From Artemisia argyi (taxonomy: Eukaryota > Streptophyta > Magnoliopsida > Asterales > Asteraceae), in assembly GCA_030686995.1 (NCBI GenBank), contig CM060709.1, forward strand, positions 302,823,357 through 302,887,356: a stretch of DNA of 64,000 nt. The letters run 5' to 3'. The translations under genes and the position numbers were made by a program. Positions 36,408 through 46,606 of the stretch are shown piece by piece (position 1 is the stretch's first letter; the number at the start of each line of letters is the position of its first letter). The notes below the pieces were generated by a model that had not been told where the DNA came from, did no database searches, and saw only the letters and a program-made list of their open reading frames with translations.

Positions 36408-38280
36408 CTAGTCCCTTCTGTTCAACCTTTCTTCAATCTTGTGGATGAAATTACGAACTTGTCTTCGTTTACTGGAACTCAACCTTGTACTCTTCTTGAG
36501 CTTAATGTCTTTCAACCTAAAGTTTAAACCATCTCGAACTGCCTTTAGAGTATCGTTACAACCATAGCCACTTCTGTAAGTAAAGCCGAAGGCTGGTTTT
36601 CTCATAAGTTGAAACTGAGACGCTTCATGAATACAAGGGCAAGATAGTTCCGGTTTGGTGAGGTTGAGTTGTCTTTGATAACTTTCAACACCTAATTGGA
36701 AATCTTTTACTCTTTCTTGAATAATTAAGTGTCTGATGAAGAGAAGAAGAGAAGAGATGAAATTGTACTGCAGTTCCCATGTATAACGTCGCATTCTACC
36801 TTGTACCTTTTCCAGATACATGTCTTTAATGTCGTTTAAATACAAATCAGGAAAGTCTGCTTCAGAAAATGTGTACTTCTTTTCATCTTGTCTTTTGACG
36901 ACAATTTGCTTCATGAAAGTGTAGTCAAACTTTGTTGTATGAAAGATTTCCATGATGGCGACGATTCGAGATGTATTATATACCTTTTCGCATGACTTTA
37001 ATCCCAAATTGCTGGTGTAGTAAAGCTGATGACGTTCATTCCAGTGATGAATTCCAAGTAGTGCTTCCCTGTTGTACTCAACTACTTCTTTGATGAATAG
37101 ACCGTGTTTCATTTCTTCAATGGCAGGATACTCGTAGCGTGCAACCAGAATTTTGTAAGTCAGTGAAGATGCATATTTTTGTCTTGAAGTCTCTTGCCCA
37201 TGTTGAAGATAATCCAAGTCATTGTTGAAGAAGAATCGGAAGGGAATCTGTGGTTTATTGGGTCTTCCTACCATTGGTAATGGTTTGGTCCAGTCTGTGA
37301 AGTATGGACCATCTTTACCGGAGGAGTTATCGACATTCTGTTCCGGGTTGAGCCAGTCGATATCATTAGACATTGCACGTGCAATGTTTTCCAAGTGATA
37401 TTCCAGTTCGACGGCGCTTCCGGATCTTTCTTTAAGAATATTAAAAGCATCATTCTTCACCATCCTAAGTTCTTTCTTCATCATCTTCTGAATTCGACAT
37501 TCTTTCATGATGTTCTGAGTGAAATCCACAGTGCTTCCGGGTAGAAGTTCTTCATCTTCAGGTAGAGGAGGTTGATTCTTGAGCATTTCATCAAACCACT
37601 CAAACTCGGGTGTTTTGTCGTTATCTAACCAGGAGACAACTCACTTCTTCTTTTTCTCACTTTTGTCCGATTGTTTAGAGGTTGATGGTCCAGGTCTAAA
37701 TTCAGGAACTCTAGATTCAGGAATTGTTGAAGCAGGTTGTTCCTAAAAATCATCACCGATATGAGTAAAGTATTCTTCTTCTTCGTTTGGTGCTGACCCA
37801 GATGTCTGTTTTTGATGATGTGTAGAAGGTTTGGTTGAAGTCTTGATAGGATCTCGGTGTGAGGATGATGGACCCGCTGTTGACTTTTGTTTCTTGGATT
37901 GTGAGTTAGGGTCAGGATCTTCATCGTCTCTTGGTCTTTTGAGCTTTCCCGCATCAGCTTTACTCGAGTCTTTGGATAAGTTTGCTGCGATAGCATCCAA
38001 AATTGTAGTTTCTTCAGGAGTCTGGTTCACCTTTTCTGCCAGTAGTGAGTACATTCTGAATTGTAGGTCATCGAATGAGAGGTCTTGTGGGACTGTGTGA
38101 AGAGTCAGTGGTGTAGTAGAGATCACCTCATTCACGACCTTTTTGACAGTTTTGTTGAGTTTATCTTTCAAGGGTTTGAGTATTGTATTTAGCTCATTTA
38201 AAAGATTGTCTGCCAGGTACTTTTAAGTGTACTTCTTGATTACTTCATCCAAATCTTCTTGAACATCTTTTGAAAGTGAT
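36408..38280 (-). pseudogene. Accessory protein gene of outer copia element X, with stops
   Basis: One minus-strand frame from about 38280 to 36408 broken by three stops (TAA 38223-38225, TAG 37743-37745, TGA 37641-37643) and no frameshift. The N-terminal part is low-complexity and charged, with KRPRDDEDPDP and QSKKQK, a likely nuclear-localisation patch. The C-terminal block (37586-36408, 392 codons) has TKPLPMVGRP, then IVVKRQDEKKYTF, FPDLYLNDI, DFQLGVESYQRQLNLTKPE and a final basic Arg/Lys-rich tail. From memory it belongs to a protein type seen many times in Tanacetum/Artemisia copia elements. The function is unknown. It differs from the accessory ORF of the inner element, yet both occupy a similar place near the 3' end. 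Confidence 0.7.
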
Positions 38281-38299
38281 AATAAAATCTCTACCAATA

Positions 38300-39593
38300 A
38301 TGAATTCGAATGATGATGATGTTAATTTTTCCAATGTCGATGATGAAAGTGACATTTATCTTTTGACGCAAGCTTATCAATATCACCAATCGTTGCAACA
38401 ACAAGAAGCTCAAACTTCACATTCGCTTAATCCGATATAACGTGAACGTAATGTTGCTAAAGAACGTTTGTTGGCCGACTATTTTGGTGATAATCTAAAA
38501 TATCCGGAGCACTATTTTAGACGTCGATATCGTATAAGCACGAAACTATTTTAGAAATAGTAAAATGTATTGAAATTTATATTTACGATCCTCTTCCCGA
38601 GCATTTTCAATTCTTTAAAGTCTGACCCAATGCTACGGTTCAAATGAGTTTTAGTGTTATTATGTAATGCACTTCCGCCATACGCCAATTCAGATGATGC
38701 ATTTGATGAATATTCTCAAATGGGTTAACGTTATGCACGTGGTTGTCTAAATTTTTTATCATGTGCGTTACTGATTTTCTCATGCCTGAGTATTTAAGGA
38801 AACCTGACTTTAATGAAATTCGAAATTTGTATGCAACACATAAGAGGGTTCATGGGTTTCCGAGAATGCTTAGAAGCACTTATTGTATGCATTGAGAATG
38901 GACTAATTGACTGAATTCATGGCACAGACAATTTGAAAGAGGTGATAAAAAATATCCAAAAAAATATCCAACTATAATGCTTAAAGTTGTTGCCTCTTAC
39001 AATTTGTGGATTTGACATGCATTTTTTGGAGTAGCGAGTGAGAATAACGATCTTACCGTTTTTAATAATTCTTCATTATTTCACGTCCTTATTGATGACA
39101 TAGCCCATGTGGCTCCGTTTGAACTAAAAGGAGTTACATATGAAAAATGGTATTACCTAGTTGACGGGATTTACCACAATGGACAACTTTTGTCAAATCA
39201 TTTACAGTGGTATGAGACGAGAAACATAGACTCTTTAAAAGGCGAAAAGAATGTGTACGAAAGGATGTTGAACGAGCTTTTGATGTCCTCCAAGGACATT
39301 GGGGAATTATACAACAATAGGCGTGTGCTTACAACATCAAAAAGCTACGAAGAATCATTTACACGTGCATCATATTGCATAATATGATTTTGAAAGATTA
39401 AACGTTTGCGATAAGTGAATTCAACAAATTGTATATTAGTCTGTAACCAAATATACAACGTACTTGGATCAAGAGATGCGTCGTACAATGGAGGAAAGCC
39501 AAAGAATCACGTGATAGACAAACACACGAAAGTCTCAACGAGATCTTATGGAGCATCTTTGGCAACGCATCAACAAAAAATTTAGTTTATTGA
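38300..39593 (+). pseudogene. PIF/Harbinger transposase (plant transposon protein family), degraded
   Basis: Translating across frames from ATG 38300 gives family landmarks in order: YPEHYFRRRYRIS (about 38498-38536), MPEYLRKPDFNEI, HGFPRMLRST-CMH-EW (about 38851-38900), YPTIMLKVVASYNLWI-HAFFGVASENND (about 38967-39050), then YYLVDGIYHN and, after a frameshift near 39240, RKDVERAFDVLQGHWGI. The first catalytic Asp (normally DCMH) is Tyr here; the Asp of NND and the Glu of DVERAF remain. Many stops (about ten) and at least one frameshift. The 93-codon ORF at 39109-39387 reads the wrong frame after residue about 45. The 5' end abuts copia element X at about 38280 and I could not find terminal inverted repeats, so this is a truncated relic. 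Confidence 0.85.
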
Positions 39594-39671
39594 TAATTTG
39601 GTGTATTTTTATATTTTCGTACTGTTTTTTTTATTTATTTAATTCGTATGCGTTTTTTGTATGGGTTTTTT

Positions 39672-39673
<2 letters not shown>

Positions 39674-39705
<32 letters not shown>
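39674..39705. repeat. T32 homopolymer
   Basis: Uninterrupted T run. The Lys-rich minus-strand ORF over it is an artefact. Confidence 0.9.
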
Positions 39706-39707
<2 letters not shown>

Positions 39708-39922
39708 GTATGGTAATTTGTATTTGAATGAATGAAAAATAATTGGTCCAATAAAGTGAAAATGGCTTGAGTGATCAGTGCAGACATATTTTAATTTGTG
39801 AATGTGAAAAATGAAATGCTGAGGTGACGAAATGATTTGGGCCATGACACCTTATGTTCTTAGATAAACATTTTAGGTTTTATAATTTTTCTTTGCTAGT
39901 TTCTTAGGTGTGCTAACTTTTA

Positions 39923-40102
39923 TAAGCATTGCTAGAACCACAAAAACTTCATAAAATAAAATTTGCAAAAAGGAAGTGTCCATGTGTGATTGGTGAATTT
40001 TAATATATTTTCTCTCTTCTCTTTGCTACAACCAAATCATACATGGACACATCATTTTTGTGAATGTTATTTTGTGAAGTTTCTATATTTTAGCAATACT
40101 CT
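39923..40102. mobile_element. Foldback MITE with 9-bp duplication
   Basis: 180 bp flanked by TAACTTTTA on both sides (39914-39922 and 40103-40111). Its two halves are inverted copies over about 65 bp: the left arm has GCATTGCTAG ... AAAACTTCATAAAATA ... TGTCCATGTGTGATTGG and the right arm the reverse. A 9-bp duplication suggests the Mutator superfamily. Confidence 0.7.
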
Positions 40103-40111
40103 TAACTTTTA

Positions 40112-40715
40112 TGGCTTCTCATGTCATATCATATAAATCTATACTACTTATAAAGCATTTAGCACCTTCTCTCTTTCAAATTTTTAAGATTTTCATATAT
40201 AGATTTTAAGTAAATACAACTAATTAATATATATGTACAATTAATTTATGCATAAACACCTACACATATTGACTGGTCAACATTTTTAATTAATGTCATA
40301 TTTAAAACACCCATTTGACAAAAAAATATAATTAATAAAACACAATATACAAACTATTTGAAGCAGAAATACAACTAATAAAACATTATTCAATACATAC
40401 AATTAATACACTATTTAATTCACTCATTCACCAAAATATACAATCATTTAACAATAATGTACAATCTAATCAAGCTACTAAGCCAAACACTTAAAAATAA
40501 AGTCATTAGGCTGCCCGCAGTGGTCGGTCGACCGGTTCGATCGCCGCTGCGTCGACCGAGGAATGAGGGTCGAACTGGGTCGGTCAGCTCCAAAATTGAC
40601 GAAGGGTGATTGTGCTGAAGGAAAAAATCAAGATTTTATTTAGGTATCTTCGGTTAACATTAGATGAAATTATACCAGTCCCTTAACTAAAGTTATTATT
40701 ATTTGTAAATTAATT
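40112..40715. other. Gene-free stretch
   Basis: AT-rich to about 40500. Then a GC-rich patch (40508-40600) of GGTCGACC/TCGACC words beginning GGCTGCCCGCAGTGG, which looks like one end of a MITE; no partner end found. Confidence 0.4.
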
Positions 40716-41215
40716 GTTTCAGAGAGAGATCCGCTGCGTGAGCAACCCGACTGTGCGTTACATGTGCTCTACAGGCTGCACTCCATCTTTCTTCCCCCTT
40801 TTTCTTTTGATTTGGAATGACATAGATCGGAGAATGGGACAGAGCGGATGGCAACTAGCTGACTTCTTCCTGTCACTCGTACAGATCTAATTGAAGATAT
40901 TGCATTAGAAAGGGATACAAAGTCACTTCCGAAGATTGAAAGAGAGGCAATCCCAGTTCGATACTGGTCTTGTTGCACTTCTTCGAGTTAATGACGGATA
41001 GCCCACTAGGGACTGCTTGGCTTGTTAGCGAGAAAGCGCATAAAAGAATGCCATTTATCGATCGATAAAAGAGGGTCAAGTACATTAGTCCGTAACTGCC
41101 ATTTTGACTAGGTGGATTTTTCCTTCTAGTTGACATCTTTCTGCGGGATACCCTAGTTAGAGCCTGCTAGTATTATTGAAGCGGAAGCGCTATCAAAAAG
41201 CTAGATAAACAAGAA
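40716..41215. other. Possible nuclear insert of mitochondrial DNA
   Basis: About 500 bp whose composition differs from its surroundings: near 45% GC, few homopolymers, and wording such as GAGCAACCCGACTGTGCG, GCCCACTAGGGACTGC and GAAGCGGAAGCGCTATC that looks like plant mitochondrial intergenic DNA. No mitochondrial gene is recognised. Identification is by style only. Confidence 0.4.
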
Positions 41216-41777
41216 TGCCGAATGAATCCATGTCAACTTTGTTATTAGTGACTATTTACCGGGTTAAAACATATCAACAAAAAAAATTTGTGTTACTATT
41301 TACCACCTCTTCAGCAACGAGCATGGTTTCTATTCATCTACAGCACGGTAAAAAATTTCTAAATATTAACCATAGTAACTCGCCATCACCTTGATCCAGC
41401 AGCACAAATGGTATCGCCCCATCACATGCAAAATTATCATTCATTATCTAGCTCAACATAAAATGAGTCATACAAACAAAACATGTCAAAGATCAAAGCA
41501 TTGCCAAGTTATAGATTCAGAAATCCATAAAGTAGATGCATGATGCTTATGTAGAAAGTAAACCAACATAATCAAGCCACACTTCTGATCAGAAACACTA
41601 AACCACAATCTGGTACTCTGAATATATTATAGCAAAAAAACAACCATCTTTGACTCTCAGCAGCATTTAAAACAGAGACAAACATGAAAAGATGACAAGA
41701 TTGATTTAAGTCTAGACATAAAATTTCCAAAAATCTTACGAAAAAGAACATCAGCTCACAAACACTAATACATTGCT
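41216..41777. other. Downstream flank and probable 3' UTR of the eL28 gene
   Basis: No ORF or repeat that I can define. The part nearest 41777 should be the 3' UTR on the minus strand. Confidence 0.4.
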
Positions 41778-43754
41778 TCATTTCCTACCATAGATCCTTG
41801 AAGCTTGACGGTTCTTCTTCTTGGCTCCAGATTTAGTGACCTTGAGGCTCCTGTTAACAGCACTAAGTCTTGCAAGAGCTGCCTTCTTCAAATCTGGCCT
41901 GTAGAAGTTGTTTGCAACCTGCCATTGTAAAATAGAACTCATTATACTAAGGTGGCAATTACAAACCAAAACAAAGGGTTTTCATACATTTTTCTATAAG
42001 GTGCAAACAGGTAAACTATTTGATTAGCAACTTAAACTATTGTTATAATAATATATATTTTTGTAAAGCATAAACAATAACGATTCATAAAAATCCATGA
42101 AAATAATTGTAAGCAGATTCAACCTACCAGTTCTATTATTATTTGTGTTAACCTATTATCCAATCCACACAAACCACTAATTTGCCATAACAGGCATCAA
42201 ACATCCTATACATGACTCACAAGTCACAAGGCCAAATATAACAACTCTTTCACGTCCTGCATCATTTTTGTTGTAGAACTAACAAAAAGCTAACATCAAT
42301 AAAAATTCTAGGCGGTTTGACATACTCGAATAACATAAACATAATATAAGCAGAATTATGGTTAAACATTCTAATAGAGACATCAAATATGGATTCTATT
42401 AATTAGTTACCTGGTTTACGACAGCCTTAGCCATGCTGTTGAACTCCTTCTTCATAATAGACTTGTGGAGCAGACTTGCAGGCTTGGACTGTTTCTTGGT
42501 CTTGGAAGTTGCAAGTAGAACAGATTGGTCCTTTCCAGCTGGCTGAATGGTAACAGTCTTCTTGTTGGCTAGACCTGCAATAATAATACAATGTAAGATA
42601 AAATATTAACACTAAACTACATATCCTGGTACTAAAACTTCAAATAAAATCTTATATATCCAAAATCTAAGACAAGCAAACCACAACATTTTTCAGAAAA
42701 CCTACTACCCCAGAACTAAACAGGGTAAATTCTGTGCCTCGGCACACTGAATCAACCCTAGTAGTTTCAAAAACAATACCAAAACATTGTAAACGGCATA
42801 AATTTTTACAAATTAAACCCTGCGTTCTAAACCTCAAATTCTTCACTAACAATTGGTGGCCAGTGGACTAAACTTATCTTTTTCACATCATATTTTATAT
42901 GAATGACAAAAAAATTCTAAACTACGCTAAATACACAAACATCACACGATAACTAAAAATGCATATCTTATTAAATAAAAAACCATGCAAAAACCAATGA
43001 AACTAGTGACAAAACTACAAGCATTCAGTTAGAAACCAAAAAGTCACTTAGTAGGTGTTTGGCTAAGCTTAGATACATATACATTTTCTAGACGCTCCAT
43101 TCGATATCATCCACCCTAAAAAATCCATAAAATCTAGCTTATACACACACGGGTGTTTGTTTGAGCTTATTTGTGTTTCGGCTTATATTTTATAAGCTCC
43201 AATTTTCCAGCTTATTTTGAGACTAATGGGCTGATATAAGTTTATTATGATAAGATAAATAAACTTATATAAGCCCATAATTGTGAAAATAAGACAGGAA
43301 TTCGGGTGAAATATAAGCCGAAATCAAATAAGCTCATAAGCCCACATATAAGCTTAAACAAACACCCCCTTAATAGTTTTTTAAAGAGCACAAAAATCTA
43401 CAAACTCTCAAATAAGCTTCTCCCAAATACCCTTTCAGCTTAAAATAAATACTATCCTCATAAACCACAGAAATAATATTCATTTCACAAATTATTATAT
43501 AACTATCATTTTATAAACAAAGATCATAAACTACTTCAGTGAGTAAAAATTCTCAAGATATACAGATCAGCATCATAATAAACAAAAAAATAAGATAAAG
43601 GATTACCAGAGTATTTGTAGGAGTTAAGGTTGTAAAGATTGTTAGGCTCTTTACTAAACTGAACACTTTGAGTCCCATTCCCAAACTCCTTCACCAAAAA
43701 AGAGTTGTTCCTCTTAACAATCTCCCATACCAATTGTCCTGGTACTGTTGTCAT
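41778..43754 (-). CDS. RPL28: 60S ribosomal protein L28 (eL28)
   Basis: A structural protein of the large cytosolic ribosomal subunit. Three coding exons on the minus strand: 43754-43607, 42574-42411 and 41918-41778 (stop TGA 41780-41778), giving 150 residues. Introns obey GT-AG and the sum closes in frame. Motifs: N-terminal [39 protein letters not shown] across the first junction, then [13 protein letters not shown] and the conserved [17 protein letters not shown] at the start of exon 3, followed by a basic [10 protein letters not shown] tail. It is slightly longer than the usual 143 or so residues because of a SRIYGRK C-terminus. A 101-bp leader intron (43882-43782) precedes the ATG. Intron 1 (43606-42575) holds a MITE. 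No break is seen; it should be functional. Confidence 0.95.
43151..43370. mobile_element. Tourist-like MITE in eL28 intron 1
   Basis: Ends GGGTGTTTGTTTGAGCTTAT and ATAAGCTTAAACAAACACCC are inverted repeats. Related copies lie at 59071-59383 and 59410-59637. The target-site duplication is not clear here. Confidence 0.75.
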
Positions 43755-43781
43755 TGCTTCCTCTTAACCTTCTTCTTCCTC

Positions 43782-43962
43782 CTGTCAAAATTAAACCACA
43801 CACAGGCTCAACTTAGTTGAAATAAATCGGACTTTAAACAACACACAGTGAGTCATAAATTTATTAAATCATAAGTTCTCACCTGTTCGGGTTAGGGTTT
43901 TGCTACGGCGGCGGTGTGAGTGTTGTTGAAAGGCGGAAAATGGAGGGGAGGTTGGTTTTATA
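43782..43962 (-). promoter_or_regulatory. eL28 promoter and leader: TATA box, telo-box, leader intron
   Basis: On the minus strand: TATAAAAC at about 43962-43955, then a leader with AAACCCTAAC (telo-box, 43900-43891), then a leader intron with donor at 43882 and acceptor at 43782. Telo-boxes in this position are typical of plant ribosomal-protein genes and of genes co-expressed in dividing tissue. Confidence 0.75.
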
Positions 43963-44075
43963 TCAAGGGAGGTTAACCTAGTTGGTGAATTGGAGTGTAC
44001 AGTATGTGGACTGGGCTGTTGGGCTTGGGGTTTGAGCTGGGCTGATTAATTAAGTTGTTTTTCACTTATACAGTT

Positions 44076-44793
44076 ACTAGACGAGTACCCGTGCATAGCA
44101 ACAGAATTTTATAGCGACTGATAATTTATTAATAAAAAAAGTTTATAGATTATAAACGAAAAATAATAAAAGTTTGAAGATTTGAGAATTTAACATAATG
44201 TTTTGAAACCCGGTTCGACCCGGGTGATTCAACCGGTTGAACCGTTCCGGTCGAAAAATGGGTCGATTTAAACCGGGTCAACTTGCTAGGTTGGGTCGAA
44301 CGGGCAAATTAAACTGGGTCAACCCGTCCGGGTTTGAAGCGTACCGGGCCAACCCAGTTTTTGTTTTAATTGGTTGTATTTAATTTGATAGATATGTTTT
44401 TAATTAGTTGTACAATGTGAATAAATCATTGTACTTTTAAGTAATGGATAATATTTTGAAACCCGGTTTGACCCGGGTGGTTCAACCGGTTGAACCGTTT
44501 CAGGTCAAAAATGGGTCGATTTAAACTGGGTCAACTTGCTAGGTTGGGTCGAAAATAGGTCAAATTAAACTAGGACATGTTTTTAATTGGTTGTATTTAA
44601 TTTGGTAGATATGTTTTTAATTGGTTGTACAATGTGAATAAATCATTGTACTTTTAAGTAACGGGGTGTTTTAATAAGAGTATTAAATGTATTTCAATAT
44701 TTCCTTATATACATTTTTCAACATTCCACAATATTGACTATTTCACATTTCACTTTTCACCTTTGACCCTTTTTCCATTATAGATAGTATAGA
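44076..44793 (-). mobile_element. Helitron, family H1, 718 bp
   Basis: On the minus strand it starts TCTATACTATCTAT (44793) after a host A and ends TACTCGTCTAGT (44076). Same ends as 7141-7492. Twice as long because of an internal duplication (44203-44660). The 3' subterminal ATGCACGGGTACTCG matches the Helitron pattern. The base after CTAGT is A rather than T. Confidence 0.78.
44203..44660. repeat. Tandem duplication, unit about 249 bp, inside Helitron
   Basis: The block starting TTTTGAAACCCGGTT occurs at 44203 and again at 44452, with shared GACCCGGGTG, CAACCGGTTGAACCG and TTGTACAATGTGAATAAATC segments. The second copy is shortened by about 40 bases. Confidence 0.8.
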
Positions 44794-44819
44794 TACATAC
44801 TGACTGTGTCTTCGAAAAA

Positions 44820-45238
44820 GTTTTTTTTTTTTTTTTTTTTTTTTCTTTTTTTAGGTGTGTGCCAATAAAAATTAGAAAGGGTGCAAATCAATTCCAATTA
44901 CTTAATGATGAAAAGAAAATAAAAATGATTGAAAAAGAAGGGTGATTTGGTTGATTTTGAAGTAAAATATTTCTACTTAAAATTAGACTGAAAATATTTA
45001 CTTCTAATTTATTTACTATTTCTTACTCAAAAAAACTTGAGAACTCAACATTAGTATTATGTTTATGTTTATGGGTTCAGGCCCGGGATCAGTCCTTGGC
45101 CCGGTCAAAAACCAAAAAGCCAAGTCCTAAGCCAACTTCGGACCAAAATCTCTAAAAGGCTCTAACACAGCCAACAAAGCTCGGTCTCAACCATTCGAGA
45201 CCAAGAATGGATACTCGCTCGGAATCTTCTAAATAATA
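44820..45238. other. Gene-free stretch with a T24 run
   Basis: A T run at 44821-44844. Then sequence with GGCCCGG/CCAAGTCC words (45075-45200) that may be repeat-derived. No coding signal. Confidence 0.4.
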
Positions 45239-45436
45239 CTCTATCCGTTTTGAAATTATAGCCCATATTTTCTTTTTGGGGTGTCTCGAAAAAATTGTCT
45301 ACTTTTCATTTTAATTAATAAAATGAGAATTTAGTATGGGAATATTTTATTTAAGTGGCTGAAAACTATAATAGTACCACTTTTATTAAACTGTGTGATT
45401 TTTATCTCTCGACAATAATTTTAAGACAGAGAGGGG
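45239..45436. mobile_element. Stowaway-like MITE
   Basis: TA-flanked on both sides, ends CTCTATCCG and CAGAGAGGGG inverted, with the AAAATTATTGTC-type subterminal shared with 62212-62402. Confidence 0.65.

Positions 45437-46606
<1,170 letters not shown>

Larger units (their letters stand above)
9935..38280 (-). mobile_element. Outer copia element X (minus strand), twice interrupted
   Basis: I read 9935-10730, 12144-12784 and 35532-38280 as pieces of one minus-strand Ty1/copia element. Removing the solo LTR (10731-12138) and the chromovirus (12790-35531), each with one TSD copy, joins the pieces. The right end of the element carries a broken accessory protein gene (36408-38280). The remainder towards 9935 is non-coding, with repeated CTCCCCC (purine-tract-like) words at 35536, 35915 and 36044. 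Everything upstream of the accessory ORF (gag, pol, 5' LTR) is gone. At about 38280 the sequence switches to a PIF/Harbinger pseudogene. A 13-bp stem (12719-12731 with 12756-12768) lies close to the chromovirus insertion point. Confidence 0.6.

Noticed and set aside
39639..39845. Poly-Lys minus-strand ORF
   Set aside because: Produced by the T32 run.
40138..41173. A third Helitron starting TCTATACTACTTATAAAGC at 40138 and ending CTAGT at 41173
   Set aside because: The 5' end fits but no hairpin precedes the CTAGT and the base after it is A; ends cannot be paired with confidence.
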